DNA from: Sphingobacterium bovisgrunnientis
GTDB lineage: Bacteria > Bacteroidota > Bacteroidia > Sphingobacteriales > Sphingobacteriaceae
Assembly: GCF_009829085.1 (NCBI RefSeq)
Contig: NZ_WUQY01000020.1
Location: forward strand, 1-64,000
Direction of reading: 5' to 3'
DNA: 64,000 bases
The notes below the pieces were generated by a model, which made no database searches, was not told the origin of the DNA, and saw only the letters and a list, made by a program, of their open reading frames with translations. Numbering within the stretch: position 1 is the first letter of the stretch; every line of letters begins with the position of its first letter. The position numbers and the translations under genes are program-made. Below are positions 29,482 through 38,045 of this stretch, in pieces.

Positions 29482-30489
29482 TTACTTATCGACAATTTCA
29501 ATCGGAAGCATTATGGTTTCGTAATCTTCAATTGGGTATTTGGCTTCAATTTGTGCAATTAACAACCGAGCCGCTTTCTCACCCATTTCTATAGCAGGTT
29601 GTTTGACTGCTGTAATTGGCGGATTAAAAATATCAACAACTTTGGAATTTGTAAATCCGATAATTTTATGTGCATGCGACAGCGCACTATCCATTCTATT
29701 TAAAGCCTGCAAATAACCAGTAGTGAGTCTATCACCAGAGATAAAAATCCCATCATATTGATAATCTTTTAAATCTTGGATAGCATCTTCAATCTCTTTG
29801 CCGTCTGCACCACCATGCTGGCAATATTTTACTGCTTGTTCTTCAAATGGGAAACCATTGGATTTAAGTCCTTTTTTAAACCCTTCTAATCGTTCTCGGT
29901 TTGTAGAGAGATTTTGATTTCCAGTTATATGCGCAATTCTCCGGCATCCTTTCTTTACTAAGAACTCTACCGCATCTGAGCCACCTTTCGTGTTGTCCGC
30001 GATTACTTTATGCGTATCAAAATTTTCAGGTACTCGGTCAAAAAAAACAATAGGGAATCCACTATTCACCAATTGTTGTAAGTAAGGGGTTTCGTCAGAT
30101 TCTGCCGAAAGAGTCATCAAAAGACCGTCTACAGAACGCATAAACAAATGCTCTACCAATAATTTTTCTTGTTTTGCAGATTCATGTGATTGGGTTATGA
30201 CAACTTGGTAATTCTTTTCATAAGCGACAGATTCAATCCCTTCTATTACTTGAGAAAAAAAGTTATTAGAGATCTCACTAACTATAACACCAATCGTATT
30301 GCTTTTCCTCTCCTTTAAACTTCTAGCGATTGGATTGACTTGAAAGTTAACTTGCTGTGCATAAGCCAAAACCCTTTTTTTCGTTTCTTCGCTTATTTCG
30401 TAACTATCTCTGAGCGCTCTCGAAACGGTTGAAGTAGACAAATTGAGCGCTTTAGCAATATCCTTTAGGGTAAATTTTTCGAAAGACAT
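29482..30489 (-). CDS. LacI-family transcriptional regulator of the hexuronate/pectin locus
   Basis: A 335-residue repressor-type protein. The helix-turn-helix is at 5-28 (TLKDIAKALNLSTSTVSRAL), followed by the hinge helix NPIARSLKERKSNTIGVIV and a periplasmic-binding-protein-like effector domain to the end. It lies immediately downstream of uxaC but is separated from it by a strong terminator, so it has its own promoter in 30490-30537. By position it should control the pectin and galacturonate genes. A 24-bp palindrome with a central CG, typical of LacI operators, occurs upstream of the pectinesterase/acetylesterase pair and upstream of SusC pair 3. The effector is probably a hexuronate or one of its catabolic intermediates. 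Confidence 0.88.
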   Translation of the reverse strand: MSFEKFTLKDIAKALNLSTSTVSRALRDSYEISEETKKRVLAYAQQVNFQVNPIARSLKERKSNTIGVIVSEISNNFFSQVIEGIESVAYEKNYQVVITQSHESAKQEKLLVEHLFMRSVDGLLMTLSAESDETPYLQQLVNSGFPIVFFDRVPENFDTHKVIADNTKGGSDAVEFLVKKGCRRIAHITGNQNLSTNRERLEGFKKGLKSNGFPFEEQAVKYCQHGGADGKEIEDAIQDLKDYQYDGIFISGDRLTTGYLQALNRMDSALSHAHKIIGFTNSKVVDIFNPPITAVKQPAIEMGEKAARLLIAQIEAKYPIEDYETIMLPIEIVDK

Positions 30490-30537
30490 AATCAGGTAAT
30501 TTAGGTAAGTATACCCAAATTATTTCAAAAAGAAAAG

Positions 30538-30565
30538 TAGTAAGGGCAAATCATTGCCCTTACTA
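30538..30565 (-). terminator. Terminator of the uxa/pectinase operon
   Basis: A perfect 12-bp stem TAGTAAGGGCAA/TTGCCCTTACTA with loop ATCA. On the minus strand it is followed by CTTTTCTTTTT. It lies 50 bases after the uxaC stop and before the LacI gene. Confidence 0.85.
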
Positions 30566-30614
30566 ATTAAATTAGAATTGTCTAAAACCGATGTTTCAAG
30601 TTGTTAATTCACTA

Positions 30615-32018
30615 TTATTTGAAGTGAAAATATTCTTTTGCGTTAGTGTAACTAATGTCTTGAACTAGCTTTCCTACCCATTCTATATCGTTTGGTAATT
30701 CGCCATTTTCTATATCTTGTCCGAAAATATCACACAATATTCTTCGGAAATACTCGTGTCTTGGGAATGACAAAAATGATCTTGAATCAGTCAACATACC
30801 GACCATACGACTCAATAAACCCATGTTAGATAATGTATTGATTTGTTTGGTCATCCCGTCTTTTTGATCCAAAAACCACCATGCTGAACCAAATTGTACC
30901 TTACCCGCAACAGTACCATCATTGAAATTCCCAATCATGGTAGCCATCAATTCATTATCCGCTGGATTCAGGTTGTATAAAATCGTCTTAGTCAACTTAT
31001 CTTGGTTATCTAGACGGTTTAAAAACTTAGATAATGCTCTAGCTTGGCTAAAATCGCCGATAGAATCGTATCCTGTATCAGGTCCATTAGCGCGCAACAT
31101 ACGTGCATTATTATTGCGCAATGCGCCTAAATGATATTGTTGTACCCAACCTTTTTCGTGATCCCACTCCGCAAAATAAACCAACATTGCTGATTTGAAC
31201 TGTAGGTTTTCTTGGTATGAAATATTCTGATTAGAACGAATTTTATTAAAAATCTCTGCTATTTGTGCTTCAGTATAATCTTCTGCATAAATTTGTTCAA
31301 GACCATGATCCGATACAGAACAGCCGTTTGCTGCAAAGAAATCATGTCTTTCTTTCAGCGCGTTTAAGTAATCTTGCAATGAACCTATAGACTTATTCAC
31401 GACAGCTTCGAGCTGATTGATATACGCATTTAAAGCTTGTATATCATCCGAATTCATGGCTTTGTCTGGACGAAATGCAGGAAGCATCTTAAAGGATTCA
31501 TTTTCTAATGCGAATTTTTGATGAAATTCCAGGTTATCGATAGGATCATCGGTCGTACACACTACCTCCACATTCATCATCTTCAAAAGACCTCGAACCG
31601 AGAATGCTGGTGTAGCCAATTTTTCGGATGTTTGCTCCCAAATTGCTTCCGCAGTTTTAGGACTCAATAAATCCTGAATTCCGAAGTAACGCTGTAATTC
31701 CAAATGCGTCCAATGATAAAGTGGATTTCGCATAGTGAAAGGAACAGTTTCCGCCCATTTCAAGAATTTATCTTTATCCGAAGCATCACCCGTAATGTAT
31801 TTTTCATTTACACCGTTTGTGCGCATTGCACGCCATTTATAGTGATCTCCATGCAACCATACTTGTGTAATATTTTCAAATTGGGTATTGTTAGCGATCT
31901 GCTCAGGAATTAAGTGATTATGGTAATCAATAATCGGCATCGCTTTGGAATAGTTGTGGTACAAATCCTGCGCTGTAGCGGTTTGCAACAAAAAATTCTC
32001 GTCTAAAAATTTTCTCAT
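30615..32018 (-). CDS. uxaC: Glucuronate/galacturonate isomerase (uronate isomerase)
   Basis: Converts D-galacturonate to tagaturonate (and glucuronate to fructuronate), the first cytoplasmic step of hexuronate catabolism. It is an amidohydrolase-superfamily barrel; the metal-site motif DYHNHLIPEQIA is at 31-42, and further family strings are DSRSFLSFPRHEYFRRILCD near the end and VVCTTDDPIDNLE. The 467 residues are the usual length. It is the last gene of a six-gene operon, 13 bases after uxaA, and a terminator follows. Confidence 0.96.
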   Translation of the reverse strand: MRKFLDENFLLQTATAQDLYHNYSKAMPIIDYHNHLIPEQIANNTQFENITQVWLHGDHYKWRAMRTNGVNEKYITGDASDKDKFLKWAETVPFTMRNPLYHWTHLELQRYFGIQDLLSPKTAEAIWEQTSEKLATPAFSVRGLLKMMNVEVVCTTDDPIDNLEFHQKFALENESFKMLPAFRPDKAMNSDDIQALNAYINQLEAVVNKSIGSLQDYLNALKERHDFFAANGCSVSDHGLEQIYAEDYTEAQIAEIFNKIRSNQNISYQENLQFKSAMLVYFAEWDHEKGWVQQYHLGALRNNNARMLRANGPDTGYDSIGDFSQARALSKFLNRLDNQDKLTKTILYNLNPADNELMATMIGNFNDGTVAGKVQFGSAWWFLDQKDGMTKQINTLSNMGLLSRMVGMLTDSRSFLSFPRHEYFRRILCDIFGQDIENGELPNDIEWVGKLVQDISYTNAKEYFHFK

Positions 32019-32031
32019 AACAGTTTATATT

Positions 32032-33681
32032 TTATAAGCTAACCCCTCTTTTCCAAGGGATAAAATCATCTTGATTTAACAATACAGCTTTCGGAGTTAC
32101 CTCACCACTAGCTGCTTTAATACAGTATTCCAAAATCTCTTCCCCCATTTCTTCAATGGTTTTCTCTCCCTCAATTACAGGTCCTGTATTAATGTCAATG
32201 ATATCGGACATTCTTCTAGTAAGTTCGTTGTTTGTAGCGACTTTAATAACTGGACAAATTGGATTACCAGTAGGTGTACCAAGACCCGTTGTAAACAGAA
32301 TTAACGTAGCCCCAGAAGCTGCTTTACCAGTGGTCGCCTCAACATCATTTCCAGGCGTACATACCAGATTTAGACCATTCTTAGTAGCTTCTTCTGTATA
32401 ATCCAATACATCTACCACAGGTGATGTGCCCCCTTTCTTGGCAGCACCATTGCTTTTGATTGCATCCGTAATAAGTCCATCACGTATATTTCCAGGCGAA
32501 GGATTCATGTGAAACCCTGAACCTACACGTTCTGCAGAATCACTGTAAGCTTGCATAAGTTTAATAAACTTTTGCGAAGCAGAAGGATCAATTGTTCGGT
32601 CTATTAAATTTTGTTCCGCTCCACAGAGCTCTGGAAATTCGGCTAATAAGACTTTACCACCCAAAGCAATCAATAAATCTGACGCATAGCCTACTGCAGG
32701 ATTTGCAGATATGCCACTGAAGCCATCACTACCGCCACATTTCACGCCTAAGGTTAACTTACTTAAAGGAACATCCTGACGTTTAAATTGATTAATATTG
32801 GTTAATCCCTCAAAAGTTTTCTTAATTGCCTCCTTCACCATATCTTCCTCACTCACAGACTTCTGCTGTTCGAAAGTGTACAATGGTTTATTAAAAATAG
32901 GATTTCTTAATTTAATCTCATCTAATAATTCCTGCAATTGCAAATTTTGACATCCTAAGCTCAGAATCGTAATACCCGCTACATTTGGATGATCTGCATA
33001 CGCTGCCAAAAGCTTTCCAAGAACCGCAGCATCTTGTCTGATACCTCCGCAACCGCCCTGATGGTTCAAAAACTTGATACCATCAACATTTTCAAACACC
33101 CGATTTTTTGAATTAATTGTCGTGTTTAAAGATTCAAGAGATGAACTTTCAAGATCTTTTCCTTCTTGATACGCTTTCAGCAATTCAGCTGCATATGATT
33201 TATATTTATCCGTAACTGAATAACCCAATACATCATACAAAGCCTCTTTTATGACATCGAGATTTCGGTTTTCGCAAAATACCGTAGGGATAAATAGCCA
33301 ATAATTCGCAGTGCCCACACGTCCATCTTCACGCAAATAGCCTTTGAAAGTACGATTTGTAAACCTAGTCACATCAGGTGCGGCCCATTCACCTTGCGCA
33401 TATGGTCTAAATTCATATGGCTCTACAGCGTGCTTAGTATTATCTGTTGACATTCGCACTCCCTGCTGTACAGGAAATTGCACTTTACCCACCAACACAC
33501 CGTACATCAGCACCTCTTCTCCTTGTTGCATATCTTGCATAAAAAACTTATGCTTTGCGGGGATATCTTCTTTTAAAATATATGATATGCCGTCATATAC
33601 CACTTGCTCACCTTTACTTAAATCCTTCAGTGCGACAAGCACATTATCCTGAGGATGTATTCGTAATACTTTTGCTTTCAT
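32032..33681 (-). CDS. uxaA: Altronate dehydratase
   Basis: Dehydrates D-altronate to 2-keto-3-deoxygluconate. The 549 residues contain an N-terminal SAF-type domain (about 1-85) and the GARD/UxaA catalytic part with HQGGCGGIRQDAAVLGKLLA, SLGCQNLQ, KCGGSDGFSGISANPAVGYA and CTPGNDVEATTG; the conserved cysteines may bind iron. The ATG abuts the uxaB stop (TAA then ATG), implying coupled translation. Genes for the next steps (KDG kinase, KDPG aldolase) are not in the window. Confidence 0.95.
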   Translation of the reverse strand: MKAKVLRIHPQDNVLVALKDLSKGEQVVYDGISYILKEDIPAKHKFFMQDMQQGEEVLMYGVLVGKVQFPVQQGVRMSTDNTKHAVEPYEFRPYAQGEWAAPDVTRFTNRTFKGYLREDGRVGTANYWLFIPTVFCENRNLDVIKEALYDVLGYSVTDKYKSYAAELLKAYQEGKDLESSSLESLNTTINSKNRVFENVDGIKFLNHQGGCGGIRQDAAVLGKLLAAYADHPNVAGITILSLGCQNLQLQELLDEIKLRNPIFNKPLYTFEQQKSVSEEDMVKEAIKKTFEGLTNINQFKRQDVPLSKLTLGVKCGGSDGFSGISANPAVGYASDLLIALGGKVLLAEFPELCGAEQNLIDRTIDPSASQKFIKLMQAYSDSAERVGSGFHMNPSPGNIRDGLITDAIKSNGAAKKGGTSPVVDVLDYTEEATKNGLNLVCTPGNDVEATTGKAASGATLILFTTGLGTPTGNPICPVIKVATNNELTRRMSDIIDINTGPVIEGEKTIEEMGEEILEYCIKAASGEVTPKAVLLNQDDFIPWKRGVSL

Positions 33682-35088
33682 TTATACGATTTGTGCTATA
33701 GCTTTTAAAACACCTTGGTTAGCCATGTTTTCTAAATTGGCGTTTATTTGATTTACAAAATCAGGATACGCAGTCAAATCCTGCTCCCATAATTCTTTAT
33801 CTTGAATCAGTTCATCCGTTGATTTACCCTCACTTTCAGCGTGCATTTTTAGGAATGACGCAATACCAAAAGCCATATAATGCGGTGTAGTATCGTGCTT
33901 TGCATACCATTTAGCTAAAAGTGGAATGCATCGCATGGCGATTTTAGAACTGTAATTCATAGCAATAGCAGTCCACTGGTGATCCAAGAAAGGATTACTA
34001 AATCTATCTATCACACTATTAGAAAACTCATTCACTTCCTGTGCCGGAATCTCTTCACTTGTAATAGAAGGCCCGATTTCTATTTCCATGAGGTTCTTCA
34101 CATAATTCTTAAATACATCATCTTGCATCGCTTCTTTTACAGTTTGAAAACCTGCCAATAGCGCTGCAGCACAACTGAATGTATGTGTAGCATTTAACAA
34201 ACGTAATTTTATCTCCTTATATTTGTTAATAGAAGGTACGATACGCACACTGGAATCTATCTGTGCAAATGAAAGTTTTTCGATGACACGATCAGAGCTC
34301 GATTCTATCGCCCATAAGCTGAATGGCTCAGCCATAATCATCAAGTTATCTTTATAGCCAAGGATTTGTTCTACAACTTCCTGATCTTTCGACGGCAATT
34401 TGCCCGGTACTATACGATCTACCAAAGTATTGCAGAAATCATTTGCTTCTAACAACCAATTTTTGAAAGCTTCGCCAAGTTGATTTTTTTCAGCTAAAGT
34501 CAGTACTATGTCTTTTAATTTTTTGCCATTATCCGTAATCAATTCTGTAGGCAAGATCACTAAGCCTTTAGATACATCTCCACCAAAAACTGCATAACGA
34601 TGATAAAGAATACCTAATAATTTGCCTGGAAATGACGAAGGTGGATTATCAGAAACCTTATCCTCACTTAGCACAATTCCAACTTCGGTTGTATTGCTTA
34701 TGATAATTTCCAAATCAGGACTTGCGGCAATTTTCAAAATCTCAGCCCAATCCGGTGATGCTTCTATCACACGAGAGATAGCATTGTTAACAGCGTATTC
34801 TTCAATCACACGCCCATCTTGTATCCCCTTATTGCAAAGCGTGAATAAGCCATTTTGATTTACAAAATCATCAATAGAACCGTTTGGTGTTGATTTAACG
34901 ACCGCAACACGTCCTTGAAACACTCGTTGTTTGTTTGCTTTATCGATGTAATAATCAGGCAATCCACGTAACAAGACACCCGTTCCAAATTGTAAAACCT
35001 TCTCAGGATATTCAAATGAAACAGACGTAGGCAGTTCTAAATTTTCAGTAGATATGTCTTGAAGTATATCAGTAGACAAGATTTTCAT
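33682..35088 (-). CDS. uxaB: Tagaturonate reductase (altronate oxidoreductase)
   Basis: Reduces tagaturonate to altronate with NADH. A 468-residue member of the long-chain mannitol dehydrogenase family. The N-terminal nucleotide-binding region begins EKVLQFGTGVLLRGLPDYYID near 29-49, the family active-site region appears as NDFCNTLVDRIVPG, and the C-terminal helical half carries KLRLLNATHTFSCAAALLAG, where a Lys and His act in hydride transfer. It is followed directly by uxaA and preceded by the PL10 gene (12-base gap), in the order expected for pathway flow. Confidence 0.94.
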   Translation of the reverse strand: MKILSTDILQDISTENLELPTSVSFEYPEKVLQFGTGVLLRGLPDYYIDKANKQRVFQGRVAVVKSTPNGSIDDFVNQNGLFTLCNKGIQDGRVIEEYAVNNAISRVIEASPDWAEILKIAASPDLEIIISNTTEVGIVLSEDKVSDNPPSSFPGKLLGILYHRYAVFGGDVSKGLVILPTELITDNGKKLKDIVLTLAEKNQLGEAFKNWLLEANDFCNTLVDRIVPGKLPSKDQEVVEQILGYKDNLMIMAEPFSLWAIESSSDRVIEKLSFAQIDSSVRIVPSINKYKEIKLRLLNATHTFSCAAALLAGFQTVKEAMQDDVFKNYVKNLMEIEIGPSITSEEIPAQEVNEFSNSVIDRFSNPFLDHQWTAIAMNYSSKIAMRCIPLLAKWYAKHDTTPHYMAFGIASFLKMHAESEGKSTDELIQDKELWEQDLTAYPDFVNQINANLENMANQGVLKAIAQIV

Positions 35089-35100
35089 TTAGTATATTTC

Positions 35101-36135
35101 TTATTTTTTAGAATTAATTGACTTTAACCATTTGGGGTAATTGTTTTTCAACAAATTGACTGGCCATTCCCCATACCAAGAATATCCGTTTTTTCGTTCT
35201 TCGGATATTTCATCAAGATTGTAATGTACAGTATCATCTCGATCACCAAATACAGGCTTATTGGTACCAATTTCATAAAAACGACTCCAAACAACAGCCT
35301 CATCGTCAGGCACTAGTCTTCTCACTATTTTTCCTTTCGCGTCACTAGAGGTTTCGTATCTAAATCCTTGTATTTTTACCTTATTGAACCAGGATATTGC
35401 ACTTTCAATAGCTTTAACAATTTCATCAGTCGGTTCTTCCTTCATCAAAAATCTAACAATACCTACTGACTCACTAGCAGCTAAAGATACAGGCTCAAAC
35501 TTGCGCGCTTGGGCGGGTCTCAAATTTTCATCATATTGGGCAGCCCAAACCGTTAACTCATTTTCTACACGAACTTGTGCCTTCAAAATACATTCGACAC
35601 CTTTTTGAACAGCTCGCTGAGCTTTTTCACTGAGATCATCTGGAATAAAATCGTACACATCTTCGGCCTTTGCTACATTGCGTAAAAGCTCAAGCACGTT
35701 AATCATTGCATTATCATTGAATGTGATTTGACTTCTATACCCCTTTGTGTCTGGAAAATATTGTGGAAATCCTCCATTGTCGTATTGCGCTGATAGTAAA
35801 TAATTAATACCCCTTATTACCGCCTGTTTGTATTCCTTCTTTGAGGTCTTTTGAAATCCTTCCGCCAGTGCTTCAATTTCTTGCGTTGTAGCTTTATTAT
35901 CTATAGTTGCTAATCGCTCTTCTTTTGGAATAATCTTTAAAATATCTTTTGAAAGTTTCTTGTTATAATCTACCGCTGTACCATTTGTATAATGCTTTGA
36001 CCACCCGCCATTTGGCAATTGATAGACCAACATATTATCCCAAATGCTATTCTCATTTGACGCTGTTTTTTGCCCCAAGCAAGAGCAAAATATTAGCAGG
36101 CAGGCCGATAGACTATATAGAAACTTTATCCGCAT
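35101..36135 (-). CDS. Pectate lyase, PL10 family, lipoprotein
   Basis: Cleaves polygalacturonate by beta-elimination, giving unsaturated oligogalacturonides. The signal peptide ends LLIFCSC (lipobox), so it is a periplasmic or surface lipoprotein. PL10 strings are present in order: LPNGGWSKHY, YDNGGFPQYFPD, ITFNDNAMINVLELL, WAAQYDENLRPAQARKFEP, and RFYEIGTNKPVFGDRDDTV near the end. The 344 residues match a single-domain PL10. The start codon overlaps the GH105 stop by one base (TAATG). Its unsaturated products are the substrates of that neighbouring GH105 enzyme. Confidence 0.92.
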   Translation of the reverse strand: MRIKFLYSLSACLLIFCSCLGQKTASNENSIWDNMLVYQLPNGGWSKHYTNGTAVDYNKKLSKDILKIIPKEERLATIDNKATTQEIEALAEGFQKTSKKEYKQAVIRGINYLLSAQYDNGGFPQYFPDTKGYRSQITFNDNAMINVLELLRNVAKAEDVYDFIPDDLSEKAQRAVQKGVECILKAQVRVENELTVWAAQYDENLRPAQARKFEPVSLAASESVGIVRFLMKEEPTDEIVKAIESAISWFNKVKIQGFRYETSSDAKGKIVRRLVPDDEAVVWSRFYEIGTNKPVFGDRDDTVHYNLDEISEERKNGYSWYGEWPVNLLKNNYPKWLKSINSKK

Positions 36136-38039
36136 TATCTAGTTTGTTTAATCAGCCACTTCACTAATTCGTGTGCCGCTGAAAAGTTTTGAAAATCATT
36201 TGGCAGCTTTCTTCCATCAACATATTCATTGTAAAGCCAAGGGTCTCCAACAGCAAATACAGTTCCTTTACCGTATTTAGCTATTGCCATAAGTGTGTCG
36301 CTACCATCAGTTACAAGCGCTTTCGCTGGTTTTAAAACTTGTATTGTAGAAATTTCTTTTAAATAAAGCTTAGATGTAGTTTTAAAAATTTCATTAGGAC
36401 TTAGCATCACTGCACCTTGTTCAAAATTGCGACCTTGTACTTTGTTTCGACTATCCGCATTAAACTTAATTCCGAATTTCGTACTCAGAAGATTGATCTT
36501 ATCCAAATCACAGTTTCCTTGATCATTCAACAATAAAACAAGAACTCCCCCCTTTTTTACCCATTCGGCAACTTCATTTGATTGCTGCGTATCCATGTAA
36601 TTAGGATTCGGAGTATCCTTTTCATTGTCTGGATCTACTATAATGTATACATCTGAATTTTTAAGATTTGCTGCATTAGGCTTATCGCTTAAAGTTGACA
36701 ATGTAGCTCCATAGCTCTCAAATACATTGCCTAAAATATAAAACCCATTAAAATCCTGACCATCCCATAAATAATGGTAAGGTTTCTTTAAACCCGGAAC
36801 GAATTCTTTGTATTCATTATTGTAAAAATTGTCTATAGTAACACGAGCAGATTTACCAATTGCTGTACGCTTTTTTAACTTTTCGTATTCAATATCTGCC
36901 AGCATAAATGGCCCTACACCTTTTGGATCGTTGCTGATGACAGGCTCACTCATGTAATACTCAAAACTACCATCTCTGTAATTTTTGCTCCCTCCTAACC
37001 CCGAAACCGCAACGATTTTATTTAAATTAATATGTGTCGGTGATACCTCTTCAACAAATACTTTTAACAATCCTGCATGTGCCTTTCCAACATTCTTAAG
37101 GTATTTTTTATCCAAATAACCTTTACGCAAGCCTTTTGCCATTGCATATGTAAACATACTTGATGCAGAACCTTCGTGGTAATTTCCTTCTCTATGAGGT
37201 AGATCCACAATATCGTACCAAACACCTGTTTTTGGATCTTGGTATTTTGCTACAGCTTCAATCGTTCTTTGAAGTATAGCAACAATCTTTGGGTGTCCAG
37301 GATGTGAAGTAGGGAAATAGTCCAATACATCCACTAAAGCAAACGCAAACCAGCCCATTCCTCTTCCCCAAAAATGTGGTGACACACCAGTTTTCGGATT
37401 GGACCATCGCTCTTTACGTGATTCATCCCAGCCATGATACAATAGTCCTGTTTTGGGGTCTTTAGCATTTTTTTCCATCCACACGAATTGGTTGACAATA
37501 TCATCATACAATTCTGGCTTGTCCATCAAATCCGCGTATTCGGTCAAAAAAGGTTGTGCCATATACAAACCGTCTAACCACATTTGATTTGGATATACCT
37601 TTTTATGCCAAAAGCCACCTTCATTCGTACGTGGATGAGATTGCATCTGCGCAAAAAGACGATGAGATGCATTTAAGTACTTCTTGTCTCCTGTAGCCTT
37701 GAAAAGTGCGAGTAATATTTTGCCGTTTTTGATATGATCAATATTGTACTCTTCAGCAGAATAATTCAGAATATTTCCCTCCTTATCGACATACTTGTCC
37801 ATCCATTCTTTTACAAAAGAGAAATAAGTACCATTTGCTGTAGTACGCCAAACCTCGATCACACCTTCCAAAGGAACACCCCAATCATACGTCCACTTCA
37901 GACCTTTGTTTGTCGTAAACTTAGAATCTATCACAACCTTATCCATAGCCGTATTGGTCATGCGTTCGTAATATGGTTTTTGGGCGAAGCTAAGGTAACC
38001 CACAAATAAAAGTCCAACAGCTGCTATAAGTTTTTTCAT
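36135..38039 (-). CDS. GH105 unsaturated (rhamno)galacturonyl hydrolase fused to a DUF4350-like domain
   Basis: Removes the unsaturated uronic acid from the non-reducing end of pectin-lyase products. A signal peptide (1-19, ending YLSFAQ) is followed by the (alpha/alpha)6 barrel of GH105 (about 45-370) with GGFWHKKVYPNQMWLDGLYMA, SPHFWGRGMGWFAFALVDVLDY and YHEGSASSMFTYAMAKG. Residues from about 420 to 634 form a second alpha/beta domain with SDVYIIVDPDNEKDTPNP and GKGTVFAVGDPWLYNEY, resembling DUF4350 or a glutamine-amidotransferase-like fold. The enzyme is thus almost twice the usual length. It lies between GH28 and PL10 in the operon. Confidence 0.88.
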   Translation of the reverse strand: MKKLIAAVGLLFVGYLSFAQKPYYERMTNTAMDKVVIDSKFTTNKGLKWTYDWGVPLEGVIEVWRTTANGTYFSFVKEWMDKYVDKEGNILNYSAEEYNIDHIKNGKILLALFKATGDKKYLNASHRLFAQMQSHPRTNEGGFWHKKVYPNQMWLDGLYMAQPFLTEYADLMDKPELYDDIVNQFVWMEKNAKDPKTGLLYHGWDESRKERWSNPKTGVSPHFWGRGMGWFAFALVDVLDYFPTSHPGHPKIVAILQRTIEAVAKYQDPKTGVWYDIVDLPHREGNYHEGSASSMFTYAMAKGLRKGYLDKKYLKNVGKAHAGLLKVFVEEVSPTHINLNKIVAVSGLGGSKNYRDGSFEYYMSEPVISNDPKGVGPFMLADIEYEKLKKRTAIGKSARVTIDNFYNNEYKEFVPGLKKPYHYLWDGQDFNGFYILGNVFESYGATLSTLSDKPNAANLKNSDVYIIVDPDNEKDTPNPNYMDTQQSNEVAEWVKKGGVLVLLLNDQGNCDLDKINLLSTKFGIKFNADSRNKVQGRNFEQGAVMLSPNEIFKTTSKLYLKEISTIQVLKPAKALVTDGSDTLMAIAKYGKGTVFAVGDPWLYNEYVDGRKLPNDFQNFSAAHELVKWLIKQTR

Positions 38040-38045
38040 ATCAGA

